Shown piece by piece: positions 7,469-13,402 of a stretch of DNA of 35,645 bases. The notes beneath the pieces were generated by a model. It saw only the letters and a list, made by a program, of their open reading frames with translations, did no database searches and was not told the origin of the DNA. The stretch lies in assembly GCA_045130475.1 (NCBI GenBank), contig JBGUPU010000071.1, positions 1-35,645 on the forward strand, in the 5' to 3' direction. Each line of letters opens with the position of its first letter. Position 1 is the stretch's first letter. A program made the position numbers and the translations under genes. This stretch comes from CAG-791 sp045130475 (GTDB lineage: Bacteria; Bacillota; Clostridia; Lachnospirales; Lachnospiraceae).

Positions 7469-7505
7469 AAAGGCACCCGGTATTTGGCCGGGTGCCTTTC
7501 TCTGT
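7469..7505. terminator. Bidirectional terminator between the inositol operon and the Rrf2 regulator
   Basis: GGCACCCGG (7472-7480) pairs with CCGGGTGCC (7488-7496). A residues precede the stem and T residues follow it, so it can work on both strands. It fits the convergent ends of the alcohol dehydrogenase and regulator genes. Confidence 0.85.
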
Positions 7506-7561
7506 CTTTCACTCTTATTAATCAGTATGTCTTTTACTCTGATTGATCAATATGTTGTCCT

Positions 7562-7969
7562 TTACTCTGATTTGATCAGCATGTCCAGTTTTTTTCCATA
7601 AAAGAAATCATGTGTCATTTTGTCATATTCTGCCCATAGGGGGAGTGTCTGGCAGGCGGCTGCACGGGGGCACTCCTGCGCGTTTTCCGCCAGGCATGCC
7701 ACGGTTGTCATGGAAGCGCTCTCTGTCAGATCCAGTATTTCCCCGACGCTGTATTCTTCGGGCGCACGGCAGAGTTTGTACCCGCCCCCCTTGCCGCTTG
7801 CGCCGGTGACGAGTTTGCCTTTGACCAGATCTTTTACAATGATTTCCAGGTATTTTTTTGAAATCCCCTGTCTCTGCGCCACATCCTTCAGAGGGATATA
7901 ATTCCCGTCGTTGTGTTCAGCAAGGTCGATCATGACACGCAGTGCATAGCGTCCTTTTGTAGAAATCAA
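7562..7969 (-). CDS. iscR: Rrf2/IscR-family Fe-S-sensing transcriptional regulator
   Basis: This 135-residue winged-helix regulator begins ISTKGRYALRVMIDLAEHN, the standard Rrf2 start. The recognition region is ISKKYLEIIVKDLVKGKLVTGASGKGGGYKL. Three cysteines (C92, C100, C106, pattern C-x7-C-x5-C) match the Fe-S ligand region of IscR. The histidine that follows the last cysteine in E. coli IscR appears to be replaced by leucine. I prefer the TTG at 7969: a GGAGG site lies 8 nt upstream and the protein then starts where family members do. An ATG at 7984 would add five residues but overlaps that site. In clostridia this gene usually stands beside nifS-iscU and controls it; here a 6.5-kb insertion separates them. 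CymR-like control of cysteine genes is an alternative. Confidence 0.88.
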   Translation of the reverse strand: MISTKGRYALRVMIDLAEHNDGNYIPLKDVAQRQGISKKYLEIIVKDLVKGKLVTGASGKGGGYKLCRAPEEYSVGEILDLTESASMTTVACLAENAQECPRAAACQTLPLWAEYDKMTHDFFYGKKLDMLIKSE

Positions 7970-8036
7970 TGTGTCATCCTCCATATTTTTACTAAAATAG
8001 ATTTACGAATGTTCCTGAAAATAGTTGATAGACACT

Positions 8037-8065
8037 ATTATACGATAGGTAAATAGGTGATTCAA
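8037..8065 (-). promoter_or_regulatory. Promoter of the Rrf2 regulator with an operator in its spacer
   Basis: On the minus strand, TTGAAT (8060-8065) and TATAAT (8037-8042) are 17 nt apart. The spacer contains TAGGTAAATAG (plus-strand reading, 8046-8056), an 11-mer also found in the nifS promoter spacer at 14612-14622. Autoregulation by the Rrf2 protein is likely. Confidence 0.7.
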
Positions 8066-8106
8066 GAGTGAATAATAGTCTCGATTGCATATTTTTTTAA
8101 TCTTAA

Positions 8107-8125
8107 TAACCTATTGACACGGTAG
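8107..8125. repeat. Left attachment core (attL)
   Basis: This 19-bp copy is identical to 14596-14614. It lies next to the Rrf2 promoter on the chromosome side and element DNA on the other. It carries TTGACA but lacks a good -10 box at the right distance, so the nifS-type promoter is not rebuilt at this end. Confidence 0.88.
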
Positions 8126-8143
8126 TAAAACGGGATTTCGACA

Positions 8144-8187
8144 GGGCTTGTGTTCTCTTATCAGAGAGGGCGCAAGCCCTTGTTTTA
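8144..8187 (+). terminator. Terminator just inside the left end of the element
   Basis: GGGCTTG (8144-8150) pairs with CAAGCCC (8173-8179), with an inner CTCT/AGAG stem, followed by TTGTTTTA. It would stop transcription entering from attL and so insulate the element from the chromosome. Confidence 0.65.
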
Positions 8188-8252
8188 TGCGGTTCTTTAG
8201 GCAAAACGGCAATCGTCAGAGCTCATAAAAGAACATGCGGCGGCTATGTTGG

Positions 8253-8295
8253 ATTGGTGTAAATTGGTGTATTTATTGGTGTATGAATTGGAGTA
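8253..8295 (+). repeat. Left arm-type integrase-binding repeats
   Basis: ATTGGTGTA occurs at 8253, 8263 and 8275, with a variant ATTGGAGTA at 8287. The steps are 10, 12 and 12 nt, about one helical turn each. The same 9-mer occurs twice near the right end (14543, 14555). This is the arrangement expected for arm-site binding by the N-terminal domain of a lambda/Tn916-type integrase. Confidence 0.7.
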
Positions 8296-8342
8296 GGGGG
8301 CACACAGAAAAAGTTTATAAAAAATTCACAAATGTATGAAAA

Positions 8343-8398
8343 TTCAATATTACTGCCAGGTGTGGCAGTAATATTGAATAAATCAGAACAAGTGTTCT
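8343..8398. repeat. Perfect 15-bp hairpin plus adjoining dyad at the element's left end
   Basis: Arms 8343-8357 and 8364-8378 are perfectly complementary around a 6-nt loop. Next to it is a 14-bp dyad, AGAACA-AG-TGTTCT (8385-8398). No T-run follows the stem. It could be an operator, a nicking or replication hairpin, or an excisionase site. The rest of 8126-8560 holds the terminator, arm sites and promoter, and no gene. Confidence 0.55.
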
Positions 8399-8470
8399 AA
8401 TAAATGAATATATATACATTAAATATGCAATAAGAAGGGGGTATAAACATAATATATAACAAATGTTGTA

Positions 8471-8498
8471 TTGACAATGCATAAAAAGTAGCTATTCT
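8471..8498 (+). promoter_or_regulatory. Promoter of the element's early operon
   Basis: TTGACA (8471-8476) and TATTCT (8493-8498) have a 16-nt spacer and lie 63 nt before the excisionase-like gene. Genes from here to about 11900 all run on the plus strand with short gaps. Confidence 0.65.
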
Positions 8499-8560
8499 AT
8501 CACAAACGACAGCCAACAGGCGCAGGACGGAAAAGCGGAAAAACGAAAGGAGAAAAGCAC

Positions 8561-8764
8561 ATGCAGAAAAGAAAGCAGGCAGAAATAGAGAATACAAGAA
8601 TGTTAGATGCTATACAGGGCGCAACATACTGCGGCATGGGCCGGACCACATTCAGAAAGTGGGCGGAGCAGATCGGGGCACTCCGGAAGTTCGGGCAGCT
8701 TGTCAGATTTGACAAGAAAGTGATTGACGCGGCCTTGGATGCGGAACAGCAGCCGACAGGATAA
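8561..8764 (+). CDS. Small HTH protein, excisionase-like
   Basis: This 67-residue basic protein has a MerR/excisionase-type helix-turn-helix: DAIQGATYCGMGRTTFRKWAEQIGALRKFGQLVRFDKKVIDAAL (about residues 16-59). The 'GMGRTTFRKWAEQ' helix and following 'R-x-G-x-x-V-R-F' wing are typical of Xis-like directionality factors and related small Firmicute element proteins. A GAAAGGAG site precedes the ATG. Its place as first gene after the early promoter, beside the left arm sites, fits a role in excision. A purely regulatory role is the main alternative. Confidence 0.65.
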   Translation: MQKRKQAEIENTRMLDAIQGATYCGMGRTTFRKWAEQIGALRKFGQLVRFDKKVIDAALDAEQQPTG

Positions 8765-8779
8765 CAAGAGGGGGCCACA

Positions 8780-9220
8780 ATGCCGCGTAAAAGGAAATAC
8801 AGGCCGAAACCTTTTGAAAGTACGGGCAAGAGCAACGACACAAGCGCGAATATATACGAGTCAATGTTAACTCACCCGGCTTTTCTGGGATTAACGAAAA
8901 ATCAACGATTCTTGTATCTATGCATGAAAGCGCAGTATTACGGCAAGAGGAAACCCGGAAAAGATCACCCGGAAATTCCAGAACTGCAGGCAGATGAACT
9001 TTTTTATTTCAGCCGCCTGGATGCGGTAAAATACGGGATCACAAAAGGGAACGGCAACACAGAGTTTTATAAAGACGTTGACGCATTGGAGAGGGCCGGC
9101 TTTATAGAAACAGTTGTAAACGGGAGGGCCACAAAGAAGAAAAGCATATATAGATTTTCAGATAAGTGGTGGACTGGAATAAAAAACCCTTGTGCGGAAA
9201 TCCACACAAGAGGCCCGTAA
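8780..9220 (+). CDS. Rep-like winged-helix DNA-binding protein
   Basis: This 146-residue basic protein contains NIYESMLTHPAFLGLTKNQRFLYLCMKAQYYG and a second segment, TEFYKDVDALERAGFIETV, that reads like the recognition helix and wing of a replication-initiator or phage-replication domain. The start has an AAGAGGGGG site and sits 15 nt after the previous gene. The first of four palindromic iterons lies inside its last codons (CAEIHTR) and three more follow immediately. That arrangement is common for initiators that bind their own origin. I do not recognise a named family with certainty; a repressor binding the same repeats is an alternative. Confidence 0.5.
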   Translation: MPRKRKYRPKPFESTGKSNDTSANIYESMLTHPAFLGLTKNQRFLYLCMKAQYYGKRKPGKDHPEIPELQADELFYFSRLDAVKYGITKGNGNTEFYKDVDALERAGFIETVVNGRATKKKSIYRFSDKWWTGIKNPCAEIHTRGP

Positions 9221-9332
9221 CCTTGTGCGGAAATCCACACAAGGCACAAAGAAAGGGTGACTAACCTTGTGCGGAAATCCACACAACCATTCCATTATAG
9301 ATATGACTAACCTTGTGCGGAAATCCACACAC
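9190..9332 (+). repeat. Four palindromic iterons, candidate replication origin
   Basis: The 20-bp unit TTGTGCGGAAATCCACACAA occurs at 9190, 9223, 9267 and 9313, with only the last base changed in the fourth copy. Each unit is itself a near-perfect dyad (8 of 9 arm positions match). Copies 2-4 share a TAACC prefix. Centre-to-centre distances are 33, 44 and 46 nt. An AT-rich stretch with ATATATAAAG follows at about 9333-9372, as expected for an unwinding element. The region 9221-9453 has no other convincing gene. Confidence 0.75.
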
Positions 9333-9453
9333 AATATATAAAGTTTACCATATACCCACGGGTTTATATTTCCGCAGAAAAGGGCAGATTTTAAGCGAGG
9401 GGACCGAGGGCGGGCAAAAAACGCAAAAACGGCCCCACGGGAAAGGCGAGAGC

Positions 9454-9723
9454 ATGGAAAAAAACAGGCAGTTTGTAATTGACGGGCTTTTGGTTATTCC
9501 TGCAGAAGACATGAAGATCTGCGAGGTTGACACGGTGAAAGACCTGGAAACAGTCACAGTTTACGCCACAGCAAAGCGGAATTTTTACCAGATCACAGAG
9601 GGCGCAGGCCTGGACGTGAAGCGGATCACAGAAGAGGAAGCGCGCGCGATTATACGGGATCACCCGGCAGGGGTTGACGTGCGAGTATATAAAACGGTTT
9701 TCGGAGCTCCGGAACGGGGGTAA
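9454..9723 (+). CDS. Small hypothetical protein of the element
   Basis: This 89-residue acidic protein begins MEKNRQFVIDGLLVIPAEDMKICEV and contains a 'RITEEEARAIIRDHPAG' helix. The ATG at 9454 has a GGAAAGGCGAG site; a longer frame starting with TTG inside the last iteron is unlikely to be used. I do not recognise a family. Its position between the iterons and a winged-helix gene suggests a replication or control accessory role, but nothing in the sequence shows this. Confidence 0.55.
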   Translation: MEKNRQFVIDGLLVIPAEDMKICEVDTVKDLETVTVYATAKRNFYQITEGAGLDVKRITEEEARAIIRDHPAGVDVRVYKTVFGAPERG

Positions 9724-9767
9724 AAAATCGAAGAAAATTATTCAAAAAGATGGATGGAGTGAAAAAG

Positions 9768-10085
9768 ATGGATAGTATTATAAATTGCATCCTGGACTAT
9801 ATTCCGAAGGGAAAAGAAAGTGCAATTTCTGTTAATAGGCTTGCGGGCATGGTTGGAGTAAAAAACGAGAGGACACTCCGGGCATATATCGCAGAGCTCC
9901 GGAAAAACGGCGCAGTAATCTGCAGCAGTGCAGTGGGCTATTATATCCCGGCATCACGGGAAGAACTGCGCGAATATATTGACAGGATGGAAAAGCAGGC
10001 AAGAGGAACATTCCGGGGGATCAGATCGGCCCGCGATGCATTGAGAGAATTAGAAGGGCAGGCAGTTTTAAACCTGGAAGAATAA
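9768..10085 (+). CDS. Small winged-helix DNA-binding protein
   Basis: This 105-residue protein has a winged helix-turn-helix in SAISVNRLAGMVGVKNERTLRAYIAELRKNGAVICSSAVGYYIP (about residues 16-59). A basic, coiled C-terminal helix follows (ELREYIDRMEKQARGTFRGIRSARDALREL). The ATG at 9768 is preferred over 9750 because GGAG lies 8 nt before it. Proteins of this build are frequent in clostridial phages and integrative elements. Its target is unknown. Confidence 0.6.
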   Translation: MDSIINCILDYIPKGKESAISVNRLAGMVGVKNERTLRAYIAELRKNGAVICSSAVGYYIPASREELREYIDRMEKQARGTFRGIRSARDALRELEGQAVLNLEE

Positions 10086-10115
10086 GCCCTGCAGAATCCT
10101 GCAGAGGTGGAAAAA

Positions 10116-11027
10116 GTGACAAATGAACAGCTTGTAATGAGAATACAGGCCGGGCAGGATCGGAACGGGGAAATGATGCTGCAGTTGTGGAATCAGTGCC
10201 GCAGATTAGTCTCAAAAACAGTGCAGAGATATACAAAAATCATAGAATATGATGATTTGATGCAGGAAGGTTATATTGCTTTTTCGCGGGCAGTCGAAAA
10301 GTATGACAGCGAAAGAGGGGCGCTGTTTTCGTCGCTACTTGTTAGAACAGTTCTGAGGGATGTTGGCGGGTATGTATACACACACAGCGGCATTATTTCA
10401 ATGCCGCATCACAAGGCAAGGCAGGCCGCTAAATATCGGCATTATTGCACAGAGTACGAGAGAGACACCGGGACAGAGCCGACAGACGCGGACTTAATGA
10501 AAGCCCTGGAATTAACTTCGGATCAGTTGAAAAGCCTGCGGGCATCAATGGAGTGCGGGACGGTTGCAAGTCTTGACTATATTCTGACAGATGAATCAAA
10601 AGCGGATATGTTACCAGGGAACACAGACATAGAAAGCGAGGTTACATCTGCAATATTTGAGGATCAGCGAAAGCGGGCAGTATGGCAGGCGGTTGACAGT
10701 TTGGCAGATACAGAAAGCGGGAAGAATCAGAGAGACGCAATCAAGCTGTTTTACCTGCATGGTATGACTTCAAACGAGATCGGAACAGCCACAAACACAC
10801 CTGCAGGGACTATTCGCAGACGACTGAAAGAAGGGCGGCAAGAGCTCCGGGAAAGGTACGGGAAACAATTATCTTGTTTCCTGGATGATGAATACTACTA
10901 TAACCAGGGTATTCACGGCACAGGGGTATCAACGTTTAAAAATACCAGGGAAAGTGCAACAGAAAGAACAGCCCTGCGGATAATAGAACGGGAAAATGAC
11001 ATACAAAACGACAAAAAAGACCTATAA
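10116..11027 (+). CDS. Sigma-70 family RNA polymerase sigma factor of the element
   Basis: This 303-residue protein has sigma region 2 (EYDDLMQEGYIAFSRAVEKYDSERG, about 44-68, then FSSLLVRTVLRDVGGYVYTHSG), a region 3-like segment (TDADLMKALELTSDQLKSLRAS, about 123-144) and a region 4 helix-turn-helix (DAIKLFYLHGMTSNEIGTATNTPAGTIRRRLKEGRQEL, about 207-244). This is the layout of group 3 (FliA/SigF-like) factors. The GTG at 10116 follows GAGGTGG by five bases; GTG at 10107 is possible. The C-terminal 50 residues are an unusual polar tail. It lies in the early operon of a very small element, where it could direct transcription of element or helper genes. Its promoters are unknown. Confidence 0.82.
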   Translation: MTNEQLVMRIQAGQDRNGEMMLQLWNQCRRLVSKTVQRYTKIIEYDDLMQEGYIAFSRAVEKYDSERGALFSSLLVRTVLRDVGGYVYTHSGIISMPHHKARQAAKYRHYCTEYERDTGTEPTDADLMKALELTSDQLKSLRASMECGTVASLDYILTDESKADMLPGNTDIESEVTSAIFEDQRKRAVWQAVDSLADTESGKNQRDAIKLFYLHGMTSNEIGTATNTPAGTIRRRLKEGRQELRERYGKQLSCFLDDEYYYNQGIHGTGVSTFKNTRESATERTALRIIERENDIQNDKKDL

Positions 11028-11163
11028 AATACGGCAATTCGGACGCGATCGGGGCCGGGAGCAGGCTCTATTATGTCAAAAATGCCGTAAACAGACAGTA
11101 AGAGCACCCACAGAAGGAAAGCAGACAAAGAAACCGGCATACAGAAAGAAAGGAAAAAAAGAA

Positions 11164-11901
11164 ATGGAGTTTTATAACAGGATTCTTGCAAATTGTATTC
11201 TGACAGCAAAGCAGGCCGCAGAGAACGCGGCTGCGGAATATGTGAAACTGCAGGCTGCTGCAGAGTACACAGATGCATACAAATATCAGAAGCGCATGGA
11301 GATTAGCGAGGAAACCGGAAAGATCAGCGAGGACATGAAAGCGCAGGGCCTTGCGGCGATCGACAAGGCAATCGAGGCACAGAACGCGGTTGACCTGGAC
11401 CGGGCACAGGCGCGTGCGAAAGACACCGACTATTCACACAGATTGAATGAAAAAGTATCTATCATTCGGGGGATTGTGACTAAAAACGAGATCAGGCCCG
11501 CAGAGCTTGACGCGCTCCGGGTAATGCTCGAAGAGTTCACAGATGATACGCTTGCAATATCTGCGATCACTGCAGCAGTTGAGGGGACACCGGGAGCAAG
11601 GCGGATTATGCAGGCAATCCCGGAAGATCATACAGGGGAATTTCAGAAGAGCATGGAAGTGTTGAAAAATATGTTTTCCATGGCCATTGATTACACCCGA
11701 AAAGGGCCCGCCGAACATTTTGACGGATTTACAGCGCAGTCGGCAGATGCATTTTATTATTATTGCTTATTCCAGGAGCCGACACTGAAAAGCGATCCCG
11801 GCGAGACCTGGAACAGAGTATGCACAGATCACCCGGAACTTTTCACGGCTGCAGGAATGTGGGCTATGCGGTTCGGGGTGGCCGACAAGATCACAAAATA
11901 A
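11164..11901 (+). CDS. Hypothetical helical protein of the element
   Basis: This 245-residue protein is not recognised. It starts MEFYNRILANCILTAKQAAENAAAEYVKLQAAAEYTDAYKY and is rich in Ala, Glu and Lys, largely alpha-helical in character, with a compact C-terminal part (DAFYYYCLFQEPTLKSDPGETWNRVCTDHPELFTAAGMWAMRFG). The ATG at 11164 has an AAAGAAAGGA site. The same frame is open upstream to 10996, but that stretch overlaps the sigma gene and is very Lys/Arg-rich, so it is probably not translated. It is the last gene before a terminator. No signal peptide or membrane segment is seen. Confidence 0.6.
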   Translation: MEFYNRILANCILTAKQAAENAAAEYVKLQAAAEYTDAYKYQKRMEISEETGKISEDMKAQGLAAIDKAIEAQNAVDLDRAQARAKDTDYSHRLNEKVSIIRGIVTKNEIRPAELDALRVMLEEFTDDTLAISAITAAVEGTPGARRIMQAIPEDHTGEFQKSMEVLKNMFSMAIDYTRKGPAEHFDGFTAQSADAFYYYCLFQEPTLKSDPGETWNRVCTDHPELFTAAGMWAMRFGVADKITK

Positions 11902-11928
11902 TAAACGGTAGTGTAAAAAGCAACAAAA

Positions 11929-11979
11929 AGGACGAAAAAGCGTTAATAATTATCACTTTTTCGTCCTGTATGTTTTTTG
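11929..11979 (+). terminator. Terminator of the element's early operon
   Basis: A perfect 12-bp stem (11929-11940 with 11956-11967) has a 15-nt loop and is followed by a T-run (GTTTTTTGG) at about 11972-11979. It closes the block of genes starting at 8561. Confidence 0.85.
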
Positions 11980-12430
11980 GTAAATGTATAAAAAATGTGC
12001 TCCAACTATTCACGAAACATTTGTTTAACGAATAGTTGCATAGTCATTTTGCACAACGGTATCAAAGAAAATGCTCTGTATGAAAAGATCATGCAAACAA
12101 GAGCATATCTGGAAGGGGGTGCACTGTCCGCCACAGACGGACATAAAAGCTAAATTGTGCAGAATGACGGAGCTTTTTTTCCGGGTAAAAAATGCAGTTG
12201 TCGTTATTTCGGCAACTACTCATGCACAAGTGCAGGGGCAACCATGCGGACATACAAAACAAAAAAGTCAAATGATAGTTGACCTTTTAAATGACTGCAG
12301 GCTTTAAACTATGAATCATAAAAGCATAGCCGACCGCGCAGAAGCGCCCACATGCAAAATAAAGGGCATAGAGGTATAAACACCCATAAAAGCCTTAAAA
12401 ACGGCGCACAGGGGCGCACAGGTGGCAAAT
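11980..12430 (+). other. Non-coding, hairpin-rich region of the element
   Basis: No convincing gene is present. Several stems can be drawn: ATGCTCT/AGAGCAT (about 12069-12109), GTCCG/CGGAC (about 12127-12142), AAAGCT/AGCTTT followed by seven T (about 12147-12180), GTTGTCG/CGGCAAC (about 12197-12216), the palindrome TGCACAAGTGCA (about 12223-12234) and GTCAA/TTGAC before CTTTT (about 12268-12287). Candidate roles are a small RNA, a transfer origin or a single-strand origin. Confidence 0.4.
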
Positions 12431-12649
12431 TCAGGGCGCCACGGTATGTGAATCACATACTGCGGCAGCCTTTTCCCGGATAGCATCAGCGCAGAAACGG
12501 GAAAGAGACAGCCCTGCGGCATCTGCGGCGGCCTGTACTTTTTCTTTTTCCCCTTTGGGAAGTCTAACAGTAATAGAATCTACTTTTTCAGACAGATATT
12601 TTTCACTTGCTTTTGCCCTTGCGGGCGTCATTCCTTTATATTTTCCCAT
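12431..12649 (-). CDS. Ribbon-helix-helix (Arc/CopG-like) DNA-binding protein
   Basis: This 72-residue protein reads MGKYKGMTPARAKASEKYLSEKVDSITVRLPKG, then EKEKVQAAADAAGLSLSRFCADAIREKAA. This is the beta-strand (DSITVRLP) plus two-helix build of Arc/MetJ/CopG repressors, with an N-terminal arm common in Firmicute element versions. The frame is open much further upstream, but the family start and the change in composition place the start at 12649. It is the only minus-strand gene of the element and faces a plus-strand promoter with a dyad at 12709-12730. It could be a repressor of the right-hand genes. No toxin partner is adjacent. Confidence 0.72.
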   Translation of the reverse strand: MGKYKGMTPARAKASEKYLSEKVDSITVRLPKGEKEKVQAAADAAGLSLSRFCADAIREKAAAVCDSHTVAP

Positions 12650-12691
12650 AATTGAAGATGATACCACACAGAACCGGATAAAAACAGACGG

Positions 12692-12730
12692 TTGACATGT
12701 GAAGCAGATACCGGATATAATGCCGGTATG
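12692..12730 (+). promoter_or_regulatory. Promoter with an operator-like dyad over its -10 box
   Basis: TTGACA (12692-12697) and TATAAT (12716-12721) have an 18-nt spacer. An inverted repeat, ATACCGG (12709-12715) and CCGGTAT (12724-12730), brackets the -10 box. A protein bound here would block the promoter that serves the right-hand genes and possibly the integrase. Confidence 0.7.
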
Positions 12731-12801
12731 TGAGTCATATATCACTATATAGCATCTTTTATCAATGACACTCTGGAAAGACAGGGAGAAAGGACTCGTA
12801 A

Positions 12802-13098
12802 ATGAAAGCAAAGAAAGTTTGTGCAATCTGCGGAAAGGAATTTTTGGGACATGGGAATAATCCGGAGCCGGTAGCTTATGCAGGCGACGAGCAGGAAAAG
12901 CGTTGCTGCAATTGGTGTGCTCACAATGTTGTTGCACCTGCACGCATCTATATTGCAAATGCAATTGTACGCGCAGAACAGAACAGCATAATTGAAACTG
13001 AGGAAGAGATTGCAGAAGCCGAAAAGGAGTTAGAGCAGATCAGGCCGGGAGTGCAAGTTTATCTCGATAATTTCGGACATGTGAGGATTGCAAAATGA
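12802..13098 (+). CDS. Small zinc-ribbon-like protein
   Basis: This 98-residue protein has an N-terminal CAICGKEFLGHGNNPEP segment and a later CCNWCAHN, giving two CxxC-type pairs that probably hold a zinc ion. The C-terminal half is a charged helix (SIIETEEEIAEAEKELEQI). A GGAGAAAGGA site precedes the ATG. It is common for clostridial elements to carry such small proteins, but I know no function for this one. The stop overlaps the next start (ATGA), so the two are translationally coupled. Confidence 0.65.
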   Translation: MKAKKVCAICGKEFLGHGNNPEPVAYAGDEQEKRCCNWCAHNVVAPARIYIANAIVRAEQNSIIETEEEIAEAEKELEQIRPGVQVYLDNFGHVRIAK

Positions 13099-13295
13099 GC
13101 AGCTTTGATTGGAGCCGCTACCCGGAAGAAGCAGAGGCGGCCTGGTGTGAATTTAACCACAGCGGAAACAGAGAACCTGTTTATGACGTGATCCTGGACG
13201 CGGCAAAGAGTGCCGGCGATCCCCGCAAACTGTATTTGATAATGCTGCACGCGTTGACGATAGCATATCCAAAAAAACAAAAATCCCCCTGCTGA
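13095..13295 (+). CDS. Small hypothetical protein coupled to the zinc-ribbon gene
   Basis: This 66-residue protein starts at the ATGA overlap with the previous stop. It reads MSSFDWSRYPEEAEAAWCEFNHSGNREPVYDVILDAAKSAG and contains no motif I recognise. The coupling and the reading-frame length support translation. Its role is unknown. Confidence 0.55.
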   Translation: MSSFDWSRYPEEAEAAWCEFNHSGNREPVYDVILDAAKSAGDPRKLYLIMLHALTIAYPKKQKSPC

Positions 13296-13330
13296 CGTCA
13301 AATCGAACAGGGGAATTAATGAGGCGTAGG

Positions 13331-13365
13331 AGGGCGGCCAAAGGTGACAACCGGGCCGCCCTTTA
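13331..13365 (+). terminator. Terminator before the integrase gene
   Basis: AGGGCGGCC (13331-13339) pairs with GGCCGCCCT (13354-13362), followed by TT. Another CCCCTG/CAGGGG stem lies just upstream (about 13286-13314). Together they could limit read-through into the integrase gene and keep its expression low. Confidence 0.6.
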
Positions 13366-13402
13366 GAGTACGGCAACGACAGAATAACAGAGAGGTGAAA
13401 TA

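Noticed and set aside
9190..9332. CRISPR array
   Set aside because: There are only four repeats, the gaps are uneven (13, 24 and 26 nt), each repeat is a dyad and no cas gene is near. Iterons fit better.
10996..11163. N-terminal extension of the 245-residue element protein
   Set aside because: It overlaps the sigma gene and is an extreme Lys/Arg stretch; a good ribosome site supports the start at 11164.
12071..12307. 78-codon frame in the element's non-coding block
   Set aside because: It has no ribosome site, an odd composition and overlaps several hairpins, including one with a T-run.
12650..12964. N-terminal extension of the ribbon-helix-helix protein
   Set aside because: The upstream frame crosses the opposing promoter and gene and has no family resemblance; the conserved domain starts at 12649.
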